Source: Rhodococcus rhodnii
GTDB taxonomy: Bacteria; Actinomycetota; Actinomycetes; Mycobacteriales; Pseudonocardiaceae
Assembly: GCA_000720375.1 (NCBI GenBank)
Contig: JOAA01000019.1
Coordinates: 124,001-188,000, forward strand
DNA: 64,000 nucleotides
Direction: 5' to 3'
The notes under the pieces were generated by a model. The model did not search any database. It worked only from the letters and a program-made list of their open reading frames with translations, and was not told the DNA's origin. The position numbers and the translations under genes were made by a program. This document shows, piece by piece, positions 27,768 through 35,643 of the stretch; the stretch's first letter is position 1; the number at the start of each line of letters is the position of its first letter.

Positions 27768-27921
27768 GCACGTCCAAGGCTGGGGCTTTCGCACGTCACG
27801 CTCACCCAACGACCGCCTTCGGGGCGAGTACCTCAACCCGCTGGCCATCCCCAATCCGCTGGCCCAGCCTCAGCCCCTTCAACCAAGATCAGCCACTCAG
27901 CCCTGAACCAGCACCAACGAC

Positions 27922-27990
27922 CCCCAGAACATCCCCCGCCAGACATCCCCCGCCGCTCCCAGGGGGGCGACCCCGGACCCAGTCTATCGG
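27922..27990. repeat. Dispersed intergenic repeat, copy A
   Basis: This copy shares CCCCAGAACATCCCCCGCC, a CTCCC-GGGGGG core and CCAGTCTATCGG, in the same order and orientation, with 51142-51195. Copy A carries an internal 14-bp duplication of ACATCCCCCGCC. Both copies lie past the 3' end of a plus-strand gene. The 642-bp gap 27688-28329 holds no gene; it contains the terminator, this repeat, a DnaA-box hairpin and a 17-bp tandem array. Confidence 0.6.
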
Positions 27991-28011
27991 CGGGCCATGA
28001 TCAACAGGGGT

Positions 28012-28074
28012 CGCGAAGATCCACTTGTGGACAACCGGTCCGCTGTGGACAACTCGGCGTTGTTGATCTTCGCG
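28012..28074. other. Inverted repeat enclosing two DnaA-box-like motifs
   Basis: Perfect 10-bp arms CGCGAAGATC (28012-28021) and GATCTTCGCG (28065-28074) enclose two TGTGGACAA motifs (28026-28034 and 28044-28052). TTGTCCACA, the reverse complement, is the actinobacterial DnaA-box consensus. It could be a DnaA-titrating or structural site. No origin genes are nearby. Confidence 0.45.
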
Positions 28075-28119
28075 GGGACGGTTTCCGTCGGTGGTCGGGT
28101 CTAGGCTGGTGATCGGGGG

Positions 28120-28270
28120 CCGGAGGCCGGGTCACACCGGAGGCCGGGTCACACCGGAGGCCGGGTCACACCGGAGGCCGGGTCACACCGGAGGCCGGGT
28201 CACACCGGAGGGGGCCACACCGGAGGCCGGGCCACACCCGAAACCAGGCCACACCCGAAACCAGGCCACA
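28120..28270. repeat. 17-bp tandem repeat array (minisatellite)
   Basis: Five perfect copies of CCGGAGGCCGGGTCACA run from 28120 to 28204. Four degenerate units follow to 28270 (one shortened, two of the form CCCGAAACCAGGCCACA). The array lies between convergent genes and has no unique spacers, so it is not CRISPR. Copy number is expected to vary between strains. Confidence 0.85.
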
Positions 28271-28329
28271 CCCAGCCAGCCCGAGGCCTTAGCCCGCCCG
28301 ACACCCACTCACCAAGGCCGGAGGCCGAA

Positions 28330-28974
28330 TCACACAGGCAGTTTGGTCGCGGCAAGCCCAGCCCGCACCCACTCCGCGACCTCCCGCGCGGTCTCCTCAA
28401 CCGGCTTGTGCGTGGTGTCCAGCAAGCGCATCGGCGGCGTCATAGTCGCCGCCTCCCGCCGCACCCAGTCGTTGAACTCGAGCATCTCGTCAATGCGAGG
28501 CTCATCCCACTCCCGCCAAGCAGGCCGAGCACGCAAGCGCTCGCGCATCACCAGCCGGTCGCAAGTCAGCGCAAGGTAATGAATATCCCCGATCAGCGGA
28601 CGTTCGGGAATCTCCTCGAACTGCACGGGCACGACTGTCCCGCACAGCACAACCGGCCGGCCGCTTTGATGGATCATGCCCACCATTCGCAGCCACGTCG
28701 ACCGGAACAGCTGGAAGTCGTTGTGCGGGTCACGCAGACCCGCCGTCCACAGGACGTCCTGTTCCAGCACGACCACTTGGTCACCGAGCAGGCTCGTCAG
28801 CAGACGGCTGACCGTCGACTTCCCTGTTCCGCTCGGGCCCGTCAAGGCGAACATCGGCAACCGCAGGAACGGCTGCCGATGACCGCATTCCGCACAGATC
28901 AGCACAGCCTCGTCGGCCAGGACCACGGGCGCGTCCATCCGCGCGCCGCAGCCCATGCAGATCTTCAGGTCCAC
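28330..28974 (-). CDS. P-loop kinase-like protein with N-terminal zinc ribbon
   Basis: The 214-aa protein begins with a zinc ribbon (C6, C9, C27, C30). It continues with a P-loop NTPase domain that has Walker A GPSGTGKST (46-54) and a nucleotide-kinase-like arrangement (LEQDVLW, CDRLVMRERLRARP lid). It probably phosphorylates a small substrate, not identified. Fusion of a zinc ribbon to a small kinase is unusual. It lies 11 bp after another zinc-ribbon gene on the same strand, suggesting a shared operon. The GTG start at 28974 gives the ribbon directly. Confidence 0.85.
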   Translation of the reverse strand: MDLKICMGCGARMDAPVVLADEAVLICAECGHRQPFLRLPMFALTGPSGTGKSTVSRLLTSLLGDQVVVLEQDVLWTAGLRDPHNDFQLFRSTWLRMVGMIHQSGRPVVLCGTVVPVQFEEIPERPLIGDIHYLALTCDRLVMRERLRARPAWREWDEPRIDEMLEFNDWVRREAATMTPPMRLLDTTHKPVEETAREVAEWVRAGLAATKLPV

Positions 28975-28985
28975 CGGCGACTTGA

Positions 28986-29351
28986 TCAGTCGAACAGCTC
29001 TTCCAGGAAGCTCTTGCGCTTGCGCTTGTGGCCGTGCTGCCCGTAGCCGTGACCGCCGTACGGCGGCGGCGAGTCGCCACGGTGCCCATAGCCGCCACCA
29101 TATGGCGGGGCGGAGTCCTTGTATCCGCCATGGCCGCCGCGGTATGGCGGGGCCGAGTCGCCGCGGTACATGGGCGGAGGCGCAACGGGCGGAGGCGCCG
29201 CGTATTGCTGCTGATAGCGCTGTTCGGCGGCGAGGATCTGCTCCAGCTCACCACGGTCGAGGAAGATTCCCCGGCAGCCCTGGCACTGGTCGAGGTGGAC
29301 GCCACCACGGTCGACGGTCTGCATCGCGTTCTGACACTTCGGGCAAATCAC
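28986..29351 (-). CDS. TFIIB-type zinc ribbon protein with Gly/Tyr/Pro-rich tail
   Basis: The 121-aa protein has a zf-TFIIB ribbon (C3, C6, C23, C26; MICPKCQNAM, QCQGCRGIFLDRGELEQIL). A low-complexity tail repeats PPYxGG and RGDS-like units, and a basic KRKRKSFLEELFD end follows. Such proteins are common in actinobacteria and their function is unknown. The start is GTG at 29351. It is followed closely by the zinc-ribbon kinase gene. Confidence 0.88.
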   Translation of the reverse strand: MICPKCQNAMQTVDRGGVHLDQCQGCRGIFLDRGELEQILAAEQRYQQQYAAPPPVAPPPMYRGDSAPPYRGGHGGYKDSAPPYGGGYGHRGDSPPPYGGHGYGQHGHKRKRKSFLEELFD

Positions 29352-29476
29352 ACCGCCAGACTACTTATCGTCGAAGCCGCATGCGCAGTCCCCGCCACAA
29401 TCCACATATAGGTGCAACAGAGTGTGTGGTGATCGCACATAGCCGTGACAGCGCGTGGCACCTAGCGTGAGTAGGC

Positions 29477-30226
29477 ATGAGCAGTGGCGTACCTCACACA
29501 GGGCGGGTCGCTCTCGTCACGGGCGGGGCGCATGGCATCGGGTTGGCGTGCGCCCGTGCGCTGGCCGACAGCGGCGCGAAGGTACACATCGCGGACCTTG
29601 ACGGTCCTGCAGCGAAGTCTGCGGCTGACGAGATCGGCGGCGAGGCGCACGAGGTCGATCTGGCCAAGGACGTCGACTCGCTGCCGACCGACATCGACAT
29701 TCTGGTCAACAACGCGGGCCTGCAGCACGTCGCGCCGATCCACGAATTCGAGCCGGCGAAGTTCGCGCTGCTGCAGCAGGTGATGGTGACCGCCCCGTTT
29801 CTGCTGATCCGGCGGTCCCTGCCGCACATGTACCGCAACGGCTGGGGCCGGATCGTGAACATCTCCAGCGTGCACGGCCTGCGGGCCAGCGCTTTCAAAT
29901 CGGGTTACGTCACCGCCAAGCACGCGCTGGAAGGGCTCAGCAAGGTCGCCGCCCTCGAAGGCGCGCCGCATGGCGTGACCAGCAACTGCGTCAATCCTGG
30001 CTTCGTGCGGACCCAGCTGGTCGAAGGCCAGATCGCCGCACAGGCCGATGCGCACGGGATCAGCACCGACGAGGTGGTCGAGCGGATCATCCTCGACCGC
30101 ACCGCGGTGAAGCGCCTGATCGAACCGCAAGACGTCGCCGACGTCGTGCTCTGGCTGTGCGGCCCGCACTCCAGCCACGTCACCGGCACCTCGATCGCGA
30201 TGGACGGCGGCTGGACCGCCAGTTGA
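29477..30226 (+). CDS. 3-hydroxybutyrate dehydrogenase (SDR family)
   Basis: The 249-aa short-chain dehydrogenase has the NAD loop TGGAHGIG, NNAG, catalytic S in NISSVHG and YVTAK. The segments GLQHVAPI, YVTAKHALEGLSKV and RTAVKRLIEPQDVAD are characteristic of D-3-hydroxybutyrate dehydrogenase, which interconverts 3-hydroxybutyrate and acetoacetate. It is the first gene of an operon with an MFS carrier and a PucR-type regulator. The AGGAGG at its stop serves the carrier gene. Confidence 0.92.
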   Translation: MSSGVPHTGRVALVTGGAHGIGLACARALADSGAKVHIADLDGPAAKSAADEIGGEAHEVDLAKDVDSLPTDIDILVNNAGLQHVAPIHEFEPAKFALLQQVMVTAPFLLIRRSLPHMYRNGWGRIVNISSVHGLRASAFKSGYVTAKHALEGLSKVAALEGAPHGVTSNCVNPGFVRTQLVEGQIAAQADAHGISTDEVVERIILDRTAVKRLIEPQDVADVVLWLCGPHSSHVTGTSIAMDGGWTAS

Positions 30227-30242
30227 GGAGGGTGTGTGGCCA

Positions 30243-31565
30243 ATGACGACCACGAACCAGGGCTCATTACGCAAGATCATCGGCGCCAGCATGGTCGGCA
30301 CCACGGTCGAGTGGTACGACTTCTTCCTGTACACCTCGGCCGCGACCTTGGTGTTCAACAAGGTGTTCTTCCCGACGTCCGATCCGCTCAACGGCACGTT
30401 GCTGTCTTTGGGCACCTACGCGCTCGGCTTCGTCGCCAGGCCGCTCGGCGGGCTGGTGTTCGGGCATTACGGCGACAAACTCGGCCGTAAGCGGATGCTG
30501 GTCGCGAGCCTGCTGATGATGGGGATCGCGACCTTCCTGATCGGCTTGCTGCCGGGTTACGCCACGATCGGCGTGGCAGCGCCGATCCTGTTGACGCTTC
30601 TGCGGCTGGCGCAGGGCTTCGCGATCGGCGGTGAGTGGGGCGGCGCCATCCTGATCGTGTCCGAACATGGTTCCGCGGAACGACGCGGGTTCTGGACGTC
30701 CTGGCCGCAAGCGGGCGTTCCCGCGGGCAACTTGCTCGCCACGGCGGTGCTGGCGATTCTGGCCGCAGTGCAGTCCGACGAGGCGTTCCTGTCGTGGGGC
30801 TGGCGGATCGCGTTCCTCTTGTCGGCCGTGCTCGTGCTGATCGGGCTGTGGATCAGGATCAGCATCGAGGAATCGCCGATTTTCCTTGAGGCAGTGGCCA
30901 AGGCGGGCGACAAGCCGGAGAAGGCGCCGATCGTCCGGGTGATCAAGCACAGCTGGCGCGAGGTGCTGATCGCGATGGGCGCCCGGATCGCGGAGAACGG
31001 CTCGTTCTACATCATCACCGGATTCCTGTTGGTGTACCTGACACAGGAGCTCGGCATGTCCCGGTCCACCGGGCTCAACGCCGTGGTGATCGCTTCCGCC
31101 GTGCACCTGGTCGCGATTCCGGCGTGGGGGGCGTTGTCGGACCGGGTCGGGCGCCGCGCGGTATACCTGTTCGGTGCGATCGGCCTTGGCGTGTGGGCGT
31201 TCCTGTTCTTCGCGATGCTGGACACCAAGTCGTTCTGGGTGATCGCGGCGGCCGTCACGCTCGGTCTGGTGTTGCACGGCGCGATGTACGGGCCGCAGGC
31301 CGCGTTCTTCTCCGAGCTGTTCGACACTCGCGTGCGGTACTCGGGTGCGTCGATCGGATACCAGCTGGCGTCGCTCGGCGCGGGTGCGGTGGCGCCGTTG
31401 ATCGCGACCGCCTTGCTCGCGGACTACGGCTCGGCGTGGCCGGTTTCGATCTACGTCGCGGCGATGTGCCTGATCACGGTGGTCGCGGTGGTGCTCGCCA
31501 GCGAGACGCGGGGCAGGCATCTGGGACAGGATGACGTGCGTGCGAGCGTATCGGGAACTGCTTGA
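30243..31565 (+). CDS. MFS transporter, metabolite:H+ symporter (MHS) family
   Basis: The 440-aa, 12-helix carrier has the MHS signature VGTTVEWYDFFLYTSAATLVF at the first helix, GHYGDKLGRKRML between helices 2 and 3, and AIGGEWGGAILIVSEH near helix 4. It likely imports an organic acid, and 3-hydroxybutyrate or a related acid is inferred from the upstream dehydrogenase. ATG 30243 is used with AGGAGG (30226-30231) upstream; GTG 30234 is too close. The next gene overlaps its end by 35 bp. Confidence 0.92.
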   Translation: MTTTNQGSLRKIIGASMVGTTVEWYDFFLYTSAATLVFNKVFFPTSDPLNGTLLSLGTYALGFVARPLGGLVFGHYGDKLGRKRMLVASLLMMGIATFLIGLLPGYATIGVAAPILLTLLRLAQGFAIGGEWGGAILIVSEHGSAERRGFWTSWPQAGVPAGNLLATAVLAILAAVQSDEAFLSWGWRIAFLLSAVLVLIGLWIRISIEESPIFLEAVAKAGDKPEKAPIVRVIKHSWREVLIAMGARIAENGSFYIITGFLLVYLTQELGMSRSTGLNAVVIASAVHLVAIPAWGALSDRVGRRAVYLFGAIGLGVWAFLFFAMLDTKSFWVIAAAVTLGLVLHGAMYGPQAAFFSELFDTRVRYSGASIGYQLASLGAGAVAPLIATALLADYGSAWPVSIYVAAMCLITVVAVVLASETRGRHLGQDDVRASVSGTA

Positions 31566-33330
31566 GCTGTTGGCCGACGGCGCGGATGGCACTGAGCTGG
31601 CGAAGCTCGCCGCCACCCGCGCCGCCGGGCTGCCGCCGGACGAGGGCGCGGAGTGGAAAGCCGCGACCGAGGCCGCGCTGAGCGTCCGGCGGACGCTGCT
31701 TGAGCACCAGCGCCGGGAAACGGAGTTGTCCGCGCTCGTCGACACGGCCAACGATCTGGCGCGATTGCGTGATCCGGAAGCCGTGCTGCAGCAGATCGTG
31801 CACTGGGTGCGCATGCTGCTGGGCGTCGACGTGTCGTACCTGAGCATGAACGACTCAACGGGCGGTCAGACGTACATGCGGGTCACCGAGGGATCGGTGT
31901 CCGCGCTGTTCCAACAACTCTCGCTGGGTATCGGAGAAGGACTCGGCGGATTGGTAGCTCAGAGCGGTCTGCCCTACGCGACGCCGGACTACCTCGCCGA
32001 TCCTCGGTTCAAGCACACGATCACGATCGACACGGCAGTCCGCGACGAAGGGCTGGTGTCGATCGTCGGTGTGCCGCTTATGTTGGGGCGCAGGGTGATC
32101 GGCGTGCTGTACGCGGCCGACCGCGCCGCGCGGACGTACTCACCCGAAGAGGTCGCCTTTCTGTCGTCGCTGGCCGACCTCGCGGCGATCTCGATCGACA
32201 ACGCGCACCTGCTCGCGGAGACCCGGCGGGCCAACTCGTCGATCCGGCGGGCCGAAGAGGTCCACGACCAGCTCACCGCGTTGGTTCTGCGTGGCGCCGA
32301 CTTCCACTCGGTGGCCGCCGCGGTCGCCCAGGTGCTCGGCGGCGGGATCGTCCTGCACGACGCGGCCGGTGTCGAGCTGGCGTGCCTTGGCATGTCGGTC
32401 GCCCCGCCCGCACAAGCGATTGCCCGGGCGCAGGCGAGCGGGCGGGCGGTGGCCCAAGGCGACATCTGGGTGTGCGCGGTCCTGGCCGGGCCGGAACTGC
32501 TCGGCAGCCTGGTGCTCACCGGACGCGCCTCGTTGACCGACGAGGACCGGCTGCTGTTCGAGCGAGCGGCACAGGTGACCGCGCTTTTGTTGCTGCTAAG
32601 GCGTTCCGTGGCACAGGCCGAAGAGCAGGTGCGCGGTGAACTGCTCACCGACCTGCTCACGGCGCCCGACCGCAATCCTGGTGCGCTGATCGCACGAGGC
32701 CGTCGGCTTGGCGTGAACCTGGCCGCGCCGCACAGCGTGCTGATCGCGCACGCGGACGGCGTGTCCCGTGGTCGCCTCGCCGCAGCGGCCACGGGTCAAG
32801 CAGCTCTTGTGGGTGTGCATGCCGAGCAGGTGGTGTTGCTGACGCCCGACGGCGACCCGGACAAAATGGCGCACGCGTTGACCACGGCCGTCGGCTGCCC
32901 GGTGACCGTCGGCGCGGCCGGCCCGGCGACCGGTCCCGTCGAGCTGGCGGCGGCCCACGCCGAAGCCGGGCGATGCCTGCGTGCGCTGCAGGCGTTGGGG
33001 CTGGACGGCACCGGAGCGTCCTTGTCCGGCTTGGGTTTCGTCGGAGTTCTGCTCGGCGACCGCGCGGACGTCGCGGGATTCGCACAGCGCACGCTCGGAC
33101 CAGTGCTCGACTACGACGCACGCCGTGGCACCGAGCTGGTCCGGACACTGCGGACGTACTTCTCTTGCGGCTCAAGCCTGACCGCGACCAAGGACGTGCT
33201 GCACGTACACGTGAACACGGTGGTGCAACGCCTTGACCGAATCGCCTCGTTGCTCGGGCCGGACTGGAACTCGCCCGACCGGGCGCTGGAGATCCAGCTC
33301 GCGTTGCGGGTGCTGACGATCAGCCGGTGA
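31531..33330 (+). CDS. GAF domain-containing PucR/CdaR-type regulator
   Basis: The 599-aa regulator has a short helical N terminus, a GAF domain (~75-235, LRDPEAVLQQIVHWVRMLLGVD through SLADLAAISIDNA), a middle GGDEF-like/CdaR region (~340-500) and a C-terminal PucR HTH (LRTYFSCGSSLTATKDVLHVHVNTVVQRLDRI). It probably senses a small metabolite and controls the hydroxybutyrate dehydrogenase/transporter operon that it terminates. It overlaps the carrier gene by 35 bp and the convergent DUF3224 gene by 11 bp. Confidence 0.92.
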   Translation: MTCVRAYRELLELLADGADGTELAKLAATRAAGLPPDEGAEWKAATEAALSVRRTLLEHQRRETELSALVDTANDLARLRDPEAVLQQIVHWVRMLLGVDVSYLSMNDSTGGQTYMRVTEGSVSALFQQLSLGIGEGLGGLVAQSGLPYATPDYLADPRFKHTITIDTAVRDEGLVSIVGVPLMLGRRVIGVLYAADRAARTYSPEEVAFLSSLADLAAISIDNAHLLAETRRANSSIRRAEEVHDQLTALVLRGADFHSVAAAVAQVLGGGIVLHDAAGVELACLGMSVAPPAQAIARAQASGRAVAQGDIWVCAVLAGPELLGSLVLTGRASLTDEDRLLFERAAQVTALLLLLRRSVAQAEEQVRGELLTDLLTAPDRNPGALIARGRRLGVNLAAPHSVLIAHADGVSRGRLAAAATGQAALVGVHAEQVVLLTPDGDPDKMAHALTTAVGCPVTVGAAGPATGPVELAAAHAEAGRCLRALQALGLDGTGASLSGLGFVGVLLGDRADVAGFAQRTLGPVLDYDARRGTELVRTLRTYFSCGSSLTATKDVLHVHVNTVVQRLDRIASLLGPDWNSPDRALEIQLALRVLTISR

Positions 33331-33697
33331 ACGTGTACTCGGTGGACATCGTGCCGATCTTCATCTCGTAGCTGCCGTGGCCCTTGGCGTTTTCGAGTTC
33401 GCCGGTGCCCGTACCCGGCACGATCTCGAACGTCCCGGTGACCTTCTCGGAGCTGAAAGTGTTGGTGGTTCGCAGGATCACGGTGCCCTGCTTGCCATCG
33501 ATCTTGCCGGTGAAGAACTCCGCGCCAGTCGCGTTGCCGGACCCGTCAGCGGTGTACATCAGCAGACCGGCGGATTTCCCTTCGCCCTCAAGGATCCCGG
33601 TGTAGCGGAAGGTCATTTTCGCGTCGCCGATCTTGGCGCCGTCCTCGGCGCCGGCGTACACGTTCTCGTCCCATGCGGTGCATTCGAAGTTGTTCAT
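33320..33697 (-). CDS. DUF3224 domain-containing protein
   Basis: The 125-aa protein has the small beta-barrel DUF3224 pattern (FECTAWDENVY, then repeated beta strands with GTGTGELENAKGHGSYEM). It is probably an allene-oxide-cyclase-like barrel with unknown ligand. It is downstream of the MarR gene on the same strand, and a perfect 11-bp-arm palindrome (33715-33741) lies just upstream of its ATG. Confidence 0.9.
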   Translation of the reverse strand: MNNFECTAWDENVYAGAEDGAKIGDAKMTFRYTGILEGEGKSAGLLMYTADGSGNATGAEFFTGKIDGKQGTVILRTTNTFSSEKVTGTFEIVPGTGTGELENAKGHGSYEMKIGTMSTEYTFTG

Positions 33698-33714
33698 GCC
33701 TTGAGCATGTCGGT

Positions 33715-33741
33715 GGTACCTGACAATTTCTGTCAGGTACC
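33715..33741. promoter_or_regulatory. Perfect 27-bp palindrome before the DUF3224 gene
   Basis: Arms GGTACCTGACA (33715-33725) and TGTCAGGTACC (33731-33741) are perfect complements around 5 bases. The left edge is 17 bp upstream of the DUF3224 ATG, and the right arm covers the last codons of the MarR gene. The position favours an operator; a terminator for the MarR gene is possible but there is no U-tract. Confidence 0.6.
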
Positions 33742-34224
33742 GAGAAGTTTCTCGATGCAGATCCTGGCGGCCTCACTGGACCGCTCGGTGTAATCGAGCA
33801 CAATCCGCAGGTCGTCGTCGGAAAAGTGGCTGTAGACCTCGCGCCACGGCTCGGCCGGCATCAGGGGCGCGATCCGGTCCAGGGCCTCTTGGGTGTGCCG
33901 GATGATCGTCCGGCGCCGGTCGCGGGGGTCACGTTCGCGCTTGATGAGCCCCGCTCGTTCCATCCGGTCGAGGGCAGCGGTGATCGCTCCGCCTTTGGTC
34001 AGGCCCGCGCGTTCGGCGAGTTGACCGGCCGTGAGCGGGCCGGTGAGCTGCAGGATGTTCAGGCAGTTCAGGTCGGACGTGTTGATGCCGAGCCGGTTCG
34101 CCACGGCCTGATGGAAGAAGACACCGCGACCAGCAGAGATCCGGGCCGCGTTCTCGATGGCGGCAAGGAGCTCGGCACGCCCGCCCAAGTCGCCCCGAGC
34201 CTCATTTCGGTCCACCCCGCACAT
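33733..34224 (-). CDS. MarR family transcriptional regulator
   Basis: The 163-aa winged-helix protein has the MarR core (INTSDLNCLNILQLTGPLTAGQLAERAGLTKGGAITAALDRMERAGLIKRERDPRDRRR, ~47-108) flanked by dimerising helices. It diverges from a monooxygenase operon with a palindromic operator over that operon's -10, so it most likely represses the operon and responds to its substrate. The ATG at 34224 abuts GGAAGG; GTG 34215 has better spacing. Confidence 0.92.
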   Translation of the reverse strand: MCGVDRNEARGDLGGRAELLAAIENAARISAGRGVFFHQAVANRLGINTSDLNCLNILQLTGPLTAGQLAERAGLTKGGAITAALDRMERAGLIKRERDPRDRRRTIIRHTQEALDRIAPLMPAEPWREVYSHFSDDDLRIVLDYTERSSEAARICIEKLLGT

Positions 34225-34233
34225 CCTTCCCTG

Positions 34234-34262
34234 TTGACACGATCTCTCACTCTGCTTAATCT
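34234..34262 (+). promoter_or_regulatory. Promoter of monooxygenase operon
   Basis: A consensus -35 TTGACA (34234-34239) is separated by 17 bp from a -10 TAATCT (34257-34262). Transcription would start near 34269, giving a leader of about 54 bases before the ATG at 34323, which has its own GGAGG site. This is one of the most canonical promoters in the window. Confidence 0.75.
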
Positions 34263-34281
34263 CTCAGTTATCGAGAGATTA
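34257..34281. promoter_or_regulatory. MarR operator palindrome
   Basis: Perfect 9-bp arms TAATCTCTC (34257-34265) and GAGAGATTA (34273-34281) surround 7 bases. The left arm contains the -10 of the monooxygenase promoter, and a further half-site GATCTCTCA lies at 34241-34249. The MarR product bound here would block RNA polymerase. Confidence 0.75.
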
Positions 34282-34322
34282 GCAACTTGAGCTACTCCAT
34301 ACTAGAGCTACTGGAGGTCGTC

Positions 34323-35639
34323 ATGCATGTGTTGATCGTGGGAGCGGGGACTGGCGGGTTGTGCTTGGCTCAGCGGCTGCGTGGGGCTGGGATCGGGGTG
34401 TCCGTGTTCGAGCGCGACCGGACCAGGACCGATGGCCTGTTCGGGTACCGCGTCGGGATTTCCCCGGATGGGTCGCGCGCCCTGCGAAGTTGTCTGCCCC
34501 GCCCGTTGTTCGAGACGTTCAAGGCGACCGCGGCGATCTCCCCGCAGTACACGAACTTCGTCACCGAGCAGCTCGGCGAGCTGTTCTCGGCCGGTGGTCC
34601 GGAGGACGAGGACCTGCTTGCGCCGGTGGACCCGGAAGCCAGCGAGCGATCCGTGAGCCGGATGACGTTGCGCCAGGTTCTGCTGACCGGGCTTGAGGAC
34701 GTGGTCCACTTCGACAAGAAGTTCGAGCGGTACACGCAGAATCCGGACGGGACCGTGACCGCCTACTTCGCGGACGGCACCTCGGCCACCGGCGATCTGC
34801 TGGTCGGCGCGGACGGGACGTCGTCCAAGGTGCGCAGGCAATACCTGCCGGACGCCAAGCTGGTCGAAACCGACCTGTTCGGGGTGACCGGGAAGCTGCC
34901 GTTGAACGACGAGACACGCAAGCTGCTGACGCCGAGGATGCTGCGGGGCGTGACGATGGTGTTCGCCCCGAAGGGCATCAACACGATCTTCCATGTGATG
35001 GAGTTCGAGTGGCAGCGCGGCGAGACCGATCCCGAGCTGGTCAAGGCGTGGCCGGGGATGACGTTCGACAACACGCGGGACTACATCATGTGGGGCTTCG
35101 GCTCGCATCGGCGGTTGCTGCCGCCGGACTTCATGTCGATGCCCGGGCCCGCCCTGCACAAGCTGGTGATCGAGCGGACCAAGTCGTGGCATCCGGACCT
35201 GCGCAAGCTGTTCGAGCTGGCCGATCCGAGCAGTTGCTTCCCGCTGAACATCCGGACGTCCGAGCCGGTGGATCCGTGGCCGAGTTCGAACGTGACGTTG
35301 ATCGGGGACGCGATCCACACCATGACGCCAGGGCTCGGTGTGGGCGCGAACACCGCGCTGCGGGACGCGCAGATCCTTGGCGACAACCTGGTTCGCCTGC
35401 CGGTTTTGCACGCGGTCGCGGACTTCGAGCGTCAGATGCACGGCTACGCATGGGATGCGGTGGTGAAGTCGCGCGCCAGGTTCAACGGAAACTCGTTGGC
35501 GTACAAGCCGGTGATCGGCCGCGCGGGCCTGGCGATGATGCGCACCGGAATGCGGGTGGTGAACCACGTCCGGCCACTGAAGCGCAAGATGCTCATGGCT
35601 GAACTCAAGAATCGTGACCATGCCCGACAAGAGGCCTGA
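34323..35639 (+). CDS. FAD-dependent monooxygenase (PHBH-type fold)
   Basis: The 438-aa flavoprotein has the FAD-binding GAGTGGLCLAQRLRGAGIGVSVFER at the N terminus, the DG motif in LLVGADGTSSKVRR and the second FAD motif in LIGDAIHTMTPGLGVGANTALRDA. It likely hydroxylates an aromatic or polyketide-like substrate using NAD(P)H and oxygen. Start ATG 34323 follows GGAGG with 5-base spacing. It is the first gene of a MarR-controlled operon with a dioxygenase and an acetyltransferase, consistent with modification or detoxification of a xenobiotic. Confidence 0.92.
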   Translation: MHVLIVGAGTGGLCLAQRLRGAGIGVSVFERDRTRTDGLFGYRVGISPDGSRALRSCLPRPLFETFKATAAISPQYTNFVTEQLGELFSAGGPEDEDLLAPVDPEASERSVSRMTLRQVLLTGLEDVVHFDKKFERYTQNPDGTVTAYFADGTSATGDLLVGADGTSSKVRRQYLPDAKLVETDLFGVTGKLPLNDETRKLLTPRMLRGVTMVFAPKGINTIFHVMEFEWQRGETDPELVKAWPGMTFDNTRDYIMWGFGSHRRLLPPDFMSMPGPALHKLVIERTKSWHPDLRKLFELADPSSCFPLNIRTSEPVDPWPSSNVTLIGDAIHTMTPGLGVGANTALRDAQILGDNLVRLPVLHAVADFERQMHGYAWDAVVKSRARFNGNSLAYKPVIGRAGLAMMRTGMRVVNHVRPLKRKMLMAELKNRDHARQEA

Positions 35640-35643
35640 TCAG

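Noticed and set aside
28120..28270. CRISPR array
   Set aside because: Units are contiguous 17-mers without unique spacers, and no cas gene is present.
28091..28579. Plus-strand frame through the 17-bp tandem array
   Set aside because: The translation is just the minisatellite read in three phases and then the antisense of the zinc-ribbon kinase.
30267..31847. Minus-strand open frame of 526 codons opposite the MFS carrier
   Set aside because: Mirror of a real membrane-protein gene; product would be charged and repetitive with no domain.
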